Of a DNA stretch of 64,000 nucleotides, positions 13,401 to 24,908 are shown one piece after another. Source of the DNA: Malurus cyaneus samueli (taxonomy: Eukaryota; Chordata; Aves; Passeriformes; Maluridae). A program made the position numbers and the translations under genes. The stretch spans positions 52,587,943 through 52,651,942 of the forward strand of contig CM019216.1 in NCBI GenBank assembly GCA_009741485.1, written 5' to 3'. The notes under the pieces are model-generated. The model was not told where the DNA came from. It worked only from the letters and a program-made list of their open reading frames with translations, and did not search any database. The first letter of the stretch is position 1; each line of letters opens with the position of its first letter.

Positions 13401-16400
13401 GGAACTCACATGGACTCAAGTTCATTGTTTAATGTTTTTCTCTATACTTCACATTTACAGTAGCACCTCTGAGCACACAGATAGCATCTACAATCTTGTA
13501 ATAAACAGTTTGCATATATGTTATCATAAAAAAGCAAAAAGAGCATCAAATTTAAAGCACACTTTTTCCTTGAAAAATGCTTTTTTAAAATTTTGGGCAG
13601 CACTTTTTTCTTCCTTTTTTCAACTTAAGCATAGCACTTGCTGTATACAGTTAGACACCTCACCTAGTGGACAAGCAAAGTTAGTCATTTTCCTGTTTAT
13701 GTGGGTCAGCAATAGGGAAGGGGAAAACATTAAAAATAGGAAAATGTGATTCTAAAACCACAAAAAGTTGCAGCAGGGACTTGAATAAGGAGTACCCAAA
13801 ATAACTTCAACTCATATTTTGGAATTAATTAGATAAAAAATTTCCACTTAAGGTGAGCTTTTATATGCAGTAAAAAAAAACAGAAAAAGAACTAAAGCAA
13901 CAACCAGTCAAAGCTCTTCCATGTCTTTAACAATACGGCATTACAACTTCTGCAGACACAAATATTTTCCACAATAAAGTTAGCTAGTTTTCCAAGCTTT
14001 TGGCATCTTAAGCATGAATTTCTGTTTTCTCCCAGGGGTTCTGACAGTAAACCCATTACTTTTAATTTTAATGGCCATTTCAATCGTCACAACTGTAAAA
14101 GAAGGGAGGAACCTGGCACTTCTCATATTCGTAATGGTCCATGCTACAGACTGAAAGGCTGTAAAAGGTCACATAAGCTGAAATGATGAAAAATGGGTAA
14201 TATCTTGTCACCCAAGAAAAAAACAGTTCAAGTGTAACTAGAGACACACAAGTGGTGGCATTTTGTATAAGTACATGCCATAACACTAGACATGCAACTA
14301 ATATGCTTTATAACAACTCTGAATCATCCAAATGCTGCAGAAACACATCCAGAAGACAGAAATGAAGTTAGCATTTCTGACAGAATTTTGTAGGGAAGAA
14401 CAGTATTTGCAGTGAAAGACCTACCTTCCTGACACTCCAGCCTCAGAACTTAGTAAATTCTTGACTTTACCTTCTAAAGACACTGAGAAAACCAAGTGAT
14501 AGTTGATTGTTACTGTAACCTGAACCATGACCTGAAAGGACTGAGATAGAAGGATACTTTAAGAGCTATGGTTTTCCCAGGATCTCCAGTTCTTCTGGAA
14601 TTCCAACATTCAAAAAAGGACACAATCATTTTTAGTTTCATCTGAGTTCTCTTAACTTCCAAGCAAAACACCCCATTTTCATACATTATACAGTCAACTA
14701 CGAAAATGACTGACTTTGTATTGGTTTACAATTTGTCCTAACAAAAGTAAACCAAACAAGTGTTAGAAGACCATAAAGGAAAACTCAGAAAAAGCCTGGA
14801 GTGTCACTTTTTCCAGTGTAGGTGTACAGTATGTATGAGGAGAATCTCAAAAATGTATTTCAAAGGATTTTAAAAAGCTTTTCATTGCTGGTGACACATT
14901 TTTCCCTGAAATAAGCCACTTCCTTTCTAAAACCCACACAGTACCTCAGTGTCAAGATGTGTATGTATTTTTTTTACCCAAAACACGGAAGTCTTAAATT
15001 CTCATTTACTTTCCATGATTTAAGATATTTCATGTCAGATTTCAAACATTTCCATTGAGAAAATAACATGTTTTCTTTGTCACATACTGAATGCATGCCT
15101 TATCTAAATATAATTAAATACAACAGGTCCTCCTTCCATAGCAGGCATTTCAGAATCATAATGTTACAGAATAGCTAGCACAGCCAACTGAAGCTGGGAA
15201 TAAAAATTTCTTCTGAGCTACCCATGTTTAAATCATGGATTTTGAAATGAGCAAAATCAAAGCATCAGAGCCTGATATGATAAATGGCAGTAAAACCTGA
15301 GAAACTCCAAAGCTAATGAAAATATATTGTACATCACCGTTAAACTTCAGAATGTTTGCTCCTCTTTGGAATTCTCCCTATAAATAAAATCCAAAAGTAT
15401 CAGTTTATTTTGTTGTTTTTGGGTTTTTTTTTGGTTTTTTTTTCCTTGAGGCACCCAACTTCATTTGTTCATTAACCACAAACAGAAGAGATAAAAGTTA
15501 TATGTTAAGGCACAATAATCTACATTCTGACATTTTGCACTGCATTAACTGTTATGTCAAACACCTGAAAAAATCAAAAATACATGCTAGTGAAGAAATT
15601 TAATAGAGAATGTTTCTCTATTAAAATGTATTAGCTGTTTCTCTATTAAGAAACTAGTAAAGCCCAATACATACAAAACTAGACTTAAATGTGAGACCTG
15701 TGCTCTATTCCTAGATTATCTGGCATGTCATGAGTAAGGCTTTTCAGCTTCCTGTGCCTTACTTTCAACTTTAATTCTTTACAGTGAAGCTTGTTTCTTA
15801 TTAAATATTTACAAAAATAGACCTGTTCTTGGTACTATTCTTGAGAAATTATCATAAAACAAAATAGCCAGTGCCACCACAAAAACAGCACAGCTCTAGA
15901 TTCCCTTCTGCCCCAAAACAACCGAACCAAAATATGCTCAGTTAGCAGCAGTTTTTGTTTCCTGCAAGGACTGCACATTTACAGACATCTGACCTCCTTC
16001 TTGCTCAAGCATCACTAAAATCAAAAATCTTAATTTCATAAAGTGATTAACAATTCTGCTAATGGTGTCTGAAACAGAACCTTGCTCACTCACCAGTATC
16101 TGTTCTGTAACACTAAAACAGACAAAAAGAAATGGAGTTTAGCGAGAACAAAAACATGAAGAATAAAATGAAAATAAAGAAAATGCAGATCTTTTTGACT
16201 GAGGGTACTATTTTCACATAAATACCTTTTAGAAATTTGAATTTTAAGAAAGATTTTTCAGAGAACCCATAAATACCAGACACATTTCCTGAAATAAAAG
16301 ACTTTGCTTATCTTGACTATAGTCAGAGCAAACTTATTGCAAGAGTGCTTCAAATTGCAGTCTCTGAATATCACTAACACCAAAGCAAAAGACACCTGAG

Positions 16401-16555
16401 AAATGCTACGCACATCAAGAACATATGCTACCAGTCAAAAATGAAAAAGCTGTATTAAGATTTTATTTTTTCATGTTATGGATAAAAAGACTCAAAATAG
16501 CCAGATAAAATATGAAAATAATGTCCATCTTCATCAGCTTTTACCTCCATACATG

Positions 16556-17936
16556 GACAAGATCACAAAATCTGAGAAGTTGGAAGGGACCTACAGAGAA
16601 CAAATTCAGCTCCTGGTCCTCCACAGAACCATCCCCGAGAGTCACACCATGTGCCTAAGCAAGAGCATTGTCCTAACACATCTTGAACTCAGACAGGATG
16701 CTGCTGTGATGCTCCCTGGGGAGCCTGTTCCAGAGCCCAACCACCCTCACAGTGAAGAACCCTTTTCTAATATCCAACCTAAACCTCCTCTGGCACAACT
16801 TCAGCCCTTGGGTCCTGTCACTGCTCACCACAGTGATCACTGCCTGCTCCTCCTCTTTCCCTCACAAGGAAGCTGTAGACTGCATAGGTCTCCCTCAGCT
16901 CCTCTTCTCCAGGCTGAACAGACTGAGACCTCAGCCACTCCTGATACAGCTCCTCCTCAAGGCCCTTCATCATCCTCATCACCCTCCTTTGGATACTCCC
17001 TAACAGTTTAATGTCCTTCTGACATTGTGGCACCCAGAGTGTCCCCAGCTCTGGAGGTGAGGCCGCCCCAGCCCAGAGCAGAGCGGGACAATCCCCTCCC
17101 TTGCCCGGTTGCCGATGCTGTGCCTGATGCCCAGGACAGGGTGTCCCTCCTGGCTGCCAGGGCACTGCTGGCTCATGATCAACTCACCATCCACCAGCAC
17201 CCCCACATCCCCTCCCACAGCACTGCTCTCCAGCCTCTCATTTCCCAGTCTGTCCATACACCCAGGGTTGCCCCATCCCAAGTGCACAATCCAGCACTTA
17301 CCTTTGTTAAACTTCAAACATTTGGTGGTTGTTCAGCCCTCTAATTTATGGAGGTCTCTCTGCAAGGTCTCTCTGTCCTCAAGGGAGTCAGAGGCTCCTT
17401 CCAGATTTGTGTCATCTGTGAGCTTGCTCAGTATCCCTTCTAGTCCCATGTCCAGGTCACTCATGAAGCTGATGAAGTGCACATGGCCAAGGATGGAGTC
17501 CTATAGAACCCCAATAATGATGTCTGATTGTCACCCCACACTCTATAACCCTGTGTGCCCATCCTGTGAGCCAGTTGCTCACCCATCTCACAATGTGTGC
17601 TGGACCTTTTGTCCAGGAGAATCCTGTGAGACAGTACCAAAAGCTTTACTGAAATCCAGAAAGGTTACATCAACTGGATTCCCTTGGTCATCTGATTACC
17701 TCATCATAAATCAGATAGGACTTTCCTCTCATGAAGTCATACTGGCTGTGACAGATGACTGTTGTCTTGCACATGTTTTTCAATACCTCCCAGAATAATT
17801 TCCTCCATAACTTTATCAGGCACTGAAGTGAGACTGACAGGCCGGTAGTTTCAGGGGTCCTGTTTATTGCCTATCTTGAAAATCAGGACAAAGTTCGCCC
17901 GCTTCCAGTCAGCTGGGACCTCACCGATGATGAGTA
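16556..17936 (-). mobile_element. CR1-type LINE, 5'-truncated and degenerate
   Basis: Read on the minus strand, the piece encodes the end of the CR1 reverse transcriptase and the 3' UTR. The order is: NYRPVSLTSVPDKVMEE near 17.85 kb; a finger/palm stretch with stops; a decayed catalytic region reading SKLTDDTNLEG where active copies have FADD, near 17.42 kb; LQRDL; then KFNKGKC and LGVLVD-like (here VGVLVDGEL) around 17.2-17.3 kb; a RPHL block; IQRR; and [12 protein letters not shown] residues near 16.85 kb. The 3' UTR ends around 16556 with the GGTCCCTTCCAACTT signature of avian CR1 tails. Frameshifts and stops show it is dead. Insertion in antisense relative to the plus strand means it lies in the same sense as HBS1L transcription. 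Open frames on the plus strand over this region are its shadow. Confidence 0.93.
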
Positions 17937-18516
17937 AATACTTCACAAGCAACTCTTCTCTAAAATGTCCATATTCTCATTATAAAAAGATTAATTTTCA
18001 CTATGTTTTTTCATAAATCTAATTCTTAAGAAAATGTTCAAGAATTCTCTTTCAAAATGTATCATTTTAATCTCAACATGCTACAACCATTTAACAGCTT
18101 CTAGTCATCTTCTGGTCTTACTGTTACCGGAGACTTATAGGGCAATGGGTTGTTTTCTAAACATTAAGCATACAGATAAATTATTTGGCCAACAAACTAC
18201 TGACATACCTCAGAAGTCACTGACAATTGTTTCTAATGGGCCATTTTTAAGCATGCAATGTAACGAATCCACAAACCAGATAAAGAACACTGCCATGACA
18301 ACACTAGAAGCTCATACACAGTTTCATACGGATTGCTATCTCAAGAATCACCTAAAATCACAAACTGCAATTAGCTTTTATTTTCTGGTAAAACTCACGT
18401 ACTTGAATAGTGTACACAAAGGAGCGACTGGCTGCATAATACAGTAATACTAAAATAGTGATCCATTCCCACTGAACTGCATTGAGAGCAATTTGGGAAG
18501 GCAAGAGCATGCTTCA

Positions 18517-18550
18517 ATAAATACATACATAAATAAACAAATAAATAAAT
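18517..18550. repeat. (AAAT)n-like microsatellite
   Basis: Imperfect AAAT/ACAT tetranucleotide run. Confidence 0.8.
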
Positions 18551-18748
18551 CACCACTGGCTTTGATTTTTGTTTCACCACATTGTCCTCTAGGGCAGATA
18601 GATAACTTGGACTAATGATATGTCCTTATCATCTAACTAGGAGTTTGGACACAGTAAATTGAATATAAAATCTAAGTAAATCAGCTGTCTATATTTCAGA
18701 GAAACCAAAAAAACAAATGTAAGATATCCATAAAAATGCAACTAAATT

Positions 18749-18889
18749 AAAAAAAAAACAAACCAAAAAAAAACCCAACAAACAAACAAAAAAACCAAAC
18801 AAAAACCAACAAACTACACAAAACAACCACCCCCAAAATAAACCCAAATAAAAAAGCCCACCATCCAAAAAAACAACCCCAAAAAAACA
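18749..18889 (+). repeat. A/C-rich low-complexity tract
   Basis: About 140 bases of nearly pure A and C (AAAC, CAAAA, CCCAAA words), with very few G or T. On the HBS1L-transcribed strand it is T/G-rich, a long pyrimidine/GT stretch. It looks like an expanded A-rich tail or simple repeat. Confidence 0.85.
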
Positions 18890-21800
18890 GAAGCATCTAC
18901 TTTCAGCACTTTAGGAAGTTTACCTTCACTACATGAATTAAAATGTGATGAAATGTTTGCTTGAAATATTGATTAATAATCAATAGCTAACAAAAAACAT
19001 CTTAAAATTTTGAGAAATTGAGTACTTTAGATTTGGAAAATATGTGAATGATTGTATAATCCTAACCTCCAGCCCTTGTATGAATACGACTGCAAAGACT
19101 ACCTCCCTGCACCAATTAGTGTCTCAGAAAAAAGATAATGAAATATTATTGTGCAACAGTTCTACAAATTCAAGCAGCTTGCTGCATGTGCAACTTAAGA
19201 TCCTGAGAACTGTCAAAAGAGATTTTGCCTTACTTTCTCCAAAGGCATCTTCTGTAAACCTAGACAAGAACTGGAATCTGTTTACACAATAGATACAAAC
19301 ATTATAGAACATTCAACTCTATTTCTATCACGTAAGTTAACAAGAAATTGTAATTAAGTCAGTCCTTTAATAATATGCATTTTATTTACATACATAAAGC
19401 AATGTCCAGAAGTCAATTTTGTATTAAAAATAGTCAGCAGCCACTTACAAATTAAGCACAAAATAAACCTGATGTACTAAATGCCTCAGGAGTATACAGT
19501 AGTAGTATGTCTATGCAGTTTAATATCATCTTTTTCTGTTTCTATGCAAAGACAGACAAGTATTTTGCAATGTTAATATGTGAATTTCAAAACAAGTAAT
19601 ACAGTTAACCCATATTAGACAAAGATACACAGTAGCTGCAATATGGGGGGGGGACTGATTATATAATACATTAAGAAATAAGCTGAACTGTGTAAAGCAT
19701 AAAACAGGCAAATTCAGCTTACAGGAATTCTAACATTCATTAGGCACAAATCCTTCAGTGCAAATGCCAAACACAGTCTTTTTTATACAAAAATGCCATA
19801 TCATGCAGTATTCTAACACAATTAAACCTGTCCCTGATACCATAAACTTCATTCTCAGCAAAGAATTAAAGGAATAATTAAAGAAATCATTAAAACAGTT
19901 GTGTAATTTAAAAAGTAAATACAGTGGCACAATACCTTTTGTTTAGAAAAACAAAACTGTAAAATTCTCCAGGCATGAAAATAAATCCCTGTTGAAAATT
20001 AACTGGAATTCAGGTTTATCCATCACTTAGGCACCTTCTGCAATGTTCAGCCTACAGGTATGTATTAATTCAAGGATCACTTCAGGATTTAGGATTGCAA
20101 ACTGGAAAAAAATCCCTCCCCTACTGCTTATACATTGAACACTATGATTTGCTCCTTCATGACCACTAACACAAAAGTAATTATATATGAAAATCTAGCT
20201 ACCTAACAAGATCCAAAGTTGTTTACTAAGGTAACAATCCCATAGTAATATGTGTGATAAACACACAAAGCTGACACCCTTTGGCTTCAGCCACTTGTTC
20301 AAATTTTAATCTGCATGAAAAATATGTCAAAACCGAGTTCCAAGTACTACACACTGCCCCCTGCTATTTGTTCCAATGGTATCCACAGAACATATATTTA
20401 GTTGTATGTCCAGTTCATGCTCTAAAATTATTACAAATGCTAAGAAGTTCTATGCAAATAAAGGCAGCCAGGGGAATGAGAAAACAAACCAAAGACGAAA
20501 GAGAGGCTAGACAGGAATAATTTAGATGGGAAAGCAAAGATATTTAATCTTAAAAGAGCCACATGCATTAGGAATCTCAACTGACTCCAACTAAAGTCCT
20601 CTGGGAGTATTTGAAAAACAGGAAAGCAAAACCACCTACAAATTTAACAGGCATGACAATGCCAAACTTTGCACTCGTGTTTTATGTCGAAAAATTAGAA
20701 TTTCTCTAATAGAAAAATACAAACAAATTTTGGAAAAAGTGAGCTTTAATTACAATCTCTGCTAGTAAGACCTTTTGGATAGTAGGAAAGACAGACCTGG
20801 ATTTTTAAGCAGGGAGAAGTTACTGTTTGGACTAACTACAAACAAAGAGATCACTGAAGAGTATTTCATATTCTTGACACAGCAGAATTTGCTATTATGA
20901 TTAATTAACTAATCAACCAATATTACAAACAACCAGACTTCCATAGAAAGTCATCACAGGAAATCAAATATGCTCCTGCTAATGAATTTATCAGATCATA
21001 GTATATTCACTGGATTGTATTATTTAATCCTTTAAGGAATTCCAAATAGGTTAGTATACAGATGGCTAGATTAACACGTCAACAGGAACATAAACACTGC
21101 AACACCACCATTATATAAAGCTTTTATTAAATTAGGGTACGAAACATTAATTTCATTCACAAGGTCAAAGATCACAATGCTCTTAGTCCTAAATGACAAC
21201 TGCATCTATAGACAAACAAACAAAATATACAGACCATTAAATTTGTACCTGAGAGAACTGGAACATGTTTTATTTTATTTAGAAATAAAATTGCAGTGCA
21301 ACCTGAATTCGGGAATAAACCTAAAGTTTTTGTTTTCTTTTTGATGTAACATGCTCAACAAAAATTACATTAAAACTAGATGAAAGTCATATATACTGTT
21401 TCATACTAGCTGCCAAGTTTAGCATGACTAAGTGTAGAAACAAACATTTTTCTAGTTGCAGCACTATCTCTATTGAATTTATTGCTGTTCTGAATCTAAA
21501 ATACTGACAATGACACTGTAAATATATTACAAGTCATAATGTGTACTAAAAGGAAGGTTAAAGCATACATGCAGCTACTAATTTGAATAACAGGTTACCA
21601 TAATAAGCCCGGAATGTTCTGATCTGGATCTTTCATCTAAAGATTCAAAGTAACATCAATGGGTGCAAACAGTTGAAAATAATGCATTTCCATTTCCAAA
21701 GGAAGTTTTCTTCAAAAAAGGCAAGAGGCAGGCACAAATAGCACTTAGGCTTTGCCTGAATTCTGTTCCATTGAGCAAAGACTCTCATGCTACAACTAAA

Positions 21801-22624
21801 AGAACCAATAATTTAGTATTCTGTAAGTCTTGAGAATAAACAATGAAATCCTAAGAAAACTTCTTATGAAATACATGCAGTATGTACATACCTACAAAAT
21901 TGCTGGTTTAAAATGCTGGATATCACATTCTGATAGTTAACTGGAGTCAGGGAGCACAACAATTTAATTGCTTGCTCCCCTACAAATTTGGTCCTATCAA
22001 AAACTACACATGTACTACCACAACCAGAACTGTCAAAACCTGAGGTCCTTGAGGCTGTTAAAAACTAAAGGCATTTCTTTTGTAATACTGTGACCACCAA
22101 AGATAGAAACAGAATAATGACATTGACTAGAAACATCAATTACAAGACTGGCAATTTAATAACATACCTTTATCAGAAAATCTAACCTTAAGAACATTTA
22201 ATAAAACAGTTGTAATATAAACTGAGGTTCCTGCTCTCCAAACTATATATCATATAGCAAAAGTAAATTACTTTACAAAATAATAATTCACTGTTCTTCC
22301 CAAAGAATTGTATTTTCAACATCAGAGTAATATTTCAAGAATTCTAATGGTGTTTACAGAATTTTGCACATGCAGTATCTAAATGGTAAAGTTCAAGACC
22401 TTCCAAAAGTTAAAAATGTTAAACTGTCAGTGAAAATTATGCAAAAATTAAGGTATTCAGTGCAACATTTTAAAAGTTCACATACAAATTTCTATCCATC
22501 AGCAAGAACTCCAGTATGTCAATTTAAAAAACAAATTAAAAAAAACAATTCTGGATCATAAATAGGTCCTATATAATTTTCTTTTAATATAATGCAATAT
22601 CAATACTGATGCAGTTTTTTCTCA

Positions 22625-24051
22625 TTAGTCCCTAGTAAAAGCTTTTCTTTGGTTAGCTTTTACAATATCATCAGGAGATGCTGATTTGAAGTCAAATGGT
22701 GTTATGGCTATTGTAGGACCAGTTTCCTTGGGTTTTACACCTTGTACTTGTCTACTGTATAGAAAAGTTTTATGTATCCCAACTGTGCGCCGCTTATATC
22801 CTTTTGGAGGATAACGTAGGCACAAGGTTAGAGCAAAAGCTGAAGGTCTTGCATGCAGCGCCTTTATCCATGAAAGGGACAAATCCAGCCTCTTAAGACC
22901 ATGCCCTTTTTTGGGTTTTCTGTTTGTTTTGGCAAAACCACAACATTTTCCTTGTTTTTCTTTTACAAGTTTAGTTTCAGGACTTAAGATACTTGACTGT
23001 GCTACCACACTTTTTTCTGGAGATATATCTGCATTTTTTACAAGGACACTTAAATCAATGTTGGTTCCTTGGGAGGGTCTCAATTCAATTACATTGCTCA
23101 TGGGCAAGTCCATCCTTTGTTCAGTTTTATCTATTTCAATGGTCTCTGCTATTAAATCTGAGAGTGATAAATTCTCAACCTCCTTTACTGGAGAAACTTT
23201 AGAAAGGGCTAGAGAAGACAAAGATCCTGTTAGCTCTGGCATCCCACCGGAAGTTTGCGGTTGATTTACTAGTTGTGATAATGAAGAGGTTCCCAATGTA
23301 CTATCAGTGAGACTTGCTGTTGACTGGGTGTAAAGATCAGCCAAAGAGTAACAGTGGCTAGCACTGCTTTCCTGGTGCTCCTGAAGCAAGTCAGCCAGTG
23401 ATGTACTTCCAGATCCTAACATTGGCAAAGCAGCCATGTCTGAAGAGGGGCTTTCTTGTTTTCTACTTTGCACAAGTGAAGGAAAGTTTTCAAGAAGTTC
23501 ATTCTTTTTATTTACAGTATGACTGACTTCATTATCAAGAGCCAAGTTTCCTAAAGCACTTGTTAAACATGGAGGACCATAAAAATTTGCATTACTATTG
23601 CTATCAAAAGTATTTGAGGAAACAAGAGGAATGCTCTGTTCAGAACTCAGAGAATCACAAACTATTTTCTGCATCAAGGATTTCAAGTCCTGTGTTTCCT
23701 GGCATTTCAATGTGTTACTTCCTATGTTAAAGTAAACATCTTCAGTGTCAGGAACCAAACTTACTGCATTAGCACTTTCTGGTAGTTGGTTCTCTGCCTG
23801 TTTATTCACAGGTTCACATAATGATCCTTTACACAAACCATCACTGAACGCAGATGACAGAACAAGCGAAGAGGATTTCAATCCTTTCCTTTCACATGAA
23901 GGTATATTGGATTTTTCAGAATTTGTAGTTAAAGAATAAAGAGCTGTCAAGTTTCCAAACCCAGGTTGTTTGGTGCTGTCAGCAAAACTGTCAACCGCAC
24001 AAGAGAAACTATCTGTATCAATACATGCTTCTGGACAACAATGTAAGTCTC
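22625..24051 (-). CDS. HBS1L: HBS1L alternative terminal exon: Ski7-like isoform C-terminus
   Basis: One open exon encodes residues 148-622 and ends in SPDDIVKANQRKAFTRD and a TAA at 22627-22625. From established knowledge, vertebrates make a short HBS1L isoform by ending in such an exon instead of splicing to the GTPase domain; it acts like yeast Ski7, bridging the cytoplasmic exosome and the SKI helicase complex in 3'-5' mRNA decay. Visible in the sequence are a long Ser/Leu-rich, probably disordered region; five SL[SA]xL motifs at residues 365-448; a basic stretch; RPSAFALTL at residues 549-557, which fits the RxxxFxxxL exosome-binding motif; and a conserved-looking C-terminal block ITPFDFKSASPDD. 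The joined protein of about 622 residues is close to my recollection of the human isoform, about 630. The start is placed at 24051 (AAG acceptor) because an in-frame TAA lies just upstream; an in-frame CAG acceptor giving 24030 is equally possible. No GTPase motif is present, as expected for this isoform. Confidence 0.93.
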
Positions 24052-24713
24052 CTTACCTTACGATAGCCAATAATTTTCAGATGGAAGTCCAGGCACAACG
24101 AAATATCCCATTTTTTAAAAGGTAACAGCAGCAACCAAAGAAAAAAATCAAGAAACATGAAAAGGCATTTAATTACTAAGTGTTATCCAAAGGTAAGAAA
24201 TGTTCTACAATTAAATCACAGGTATCTACTGAAATACAAAAAAAAACAAAAACTTTAAGAATAGGCAGAGAATGCCAGACTACAACTTTTTTAAGTACAA
24301 ATCAAAATAAGGAAGTTACTGTCTAGACACTACCAAAAAGGGAGGTATTGGGGATGGGAGATGTCAGTTCATCAAACAAATAACAGAAACACTAAAAATA
24401 CAAAGATGCTTTCCAAATTTAATGACATGCATTAATTCAGTTAAGTCATATATTATAAATCAGGAATCTATCATAAACTGCAGATGGTTGCAGCTTGGAT
24501 TTAAACGGACACTAAGGTGTTATTTTGGCGTCTAGCTAAAGAAAAGCTGTTTCTTTTAAATGTTTTAGAACACACATACAGTAAGTCAGTCTTCTTTAAT
24601 TTTCCAAGAAATGACTATTGCAATAATAAGCGTCTTCACAGTTCGTAAAGCCAAACTTAAACCACAGATAGAAATGAATCACCTTTAATGTAAACAATTA
24701 AATACAAGTATAC
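24052..24713 (-). other. HBS1L: HBS1L intron between exon 4 and the Ski7-like exon
   Basis: This is a 662-base intron, short compared with its neighbours. The 5' splice site (GTATAC) is weak and the 3' end lacks a good polypyrimidine tract. The last 20 bases contain AAG followed directly by GTAAGG. No coding potential or repeat was seen in it. Its small size beside a competing intron of more than 24 kb fits an alternative terminal exon that is chosen by weak, regulated splicing. Confidence 0.85.
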
Positions 24714-24908
24714 CTTTTGTAGTCTTTCCTAAAGTCCCAGCATCCTTATGCTTGGTCTTCACATTTTGCTTACTGCCTTGTGAAAGCACAAGATCCAAAG
24801 CCTTTTGTACATCAAATTTAGTATCCAGTACTGCTTGCACCATTGTTTGTTCTGGTACGGACTCTGCCAAAACTTCTCTCATTTGATCAAGGCATGAATT
24901 AAGACGGG
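24714..24908 (-). CDS. HBS1L: HBS1L coding exon 4 (UBA/CUE-like helices of HBS1 N domain)
   Basis: The 195-base exon encodes residues 83-147. The stretch RLNSCLDQMREVLAE, followed by VPEQTMVQAVLDTKFDVQKALDLVL, is the three-helix UBA/CUE-like core of the HBS1 N-terminal domain. The tail (GSKQNVKTKHKDAGTLGKTTK) is basic and probably disordered. The acceptor TTTCTTTCAG is good. The donor AAAG|GTATAC lacks the usual G at +5 and is weak. This is the branch point of the gene: the exon can join the alternative terminal exon 662 bases downstream, giving the Ski7-like short form, or the distal GTPase exons, which lie outside this window, giving the canonical ribosome-rescue factor. All isoforms should carry exons 1-4. 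Confidence 0.97.

Larger units (their letters stand above)
1..16555 (-). other. Presumed long HBS1L intron, left part
   Basis: AT-rich DNA with no recognisable exon on either strand. I looked for the HBS1L GTPase motifs (GHVDAGKST, DAPGHKDF, NKMD) and did not find them by eye. Since exons 1-4 and the alternative terminal exon lie to the right on the minus strand, this is best read as the intron leading to the canonical GTPase exons. It contains hairpins (for example 6161-6194 and 10410-10439) and short homopolymers such as the T run at 11684-11699. Short open frames here look like chance. Confidence 0.6.
17937..22624 (-). other. Presumed HBS1L intron / 3' UTR of short isoform, right part
   Basis: AT-rich sequence between the CR1 copy and the stop codon of the Ski7-like exon. 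The segment just left of 22625 must contain the 3' UTR of the short isoform. A weak poly(A) signal variant (ATTAAA on the minus strand) lies at 22583-22588, only about 40 bases past the stop, and several AATAAA copies occur farther on, near 21.48, 21.27 and 21.12 kb. The true cleavage site cannot be chosen by eye. No other gene was recognised. Confidence 0.55.

Noticed and set aside
16478..17798. Several overlapping plus-strand frames up to 229 codons
   Set aside because: They are the antisense of a degenerate CR1 LINE whose reverse transcriptase residues are readable on the minus strand.
1..22600. Search for canonical HBS1L GTPase exons
   Set aside because: No GHVDAGKST, DAPGHKDF or NKMD-like coding seen on the minus strand; they are presumed to lie left of the window, though a short exon could be missed by eye.
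22911..23264. Plus-strand frames within the Ski7-like exon
   Set aside because: Antisense shadows of the real coding exon.
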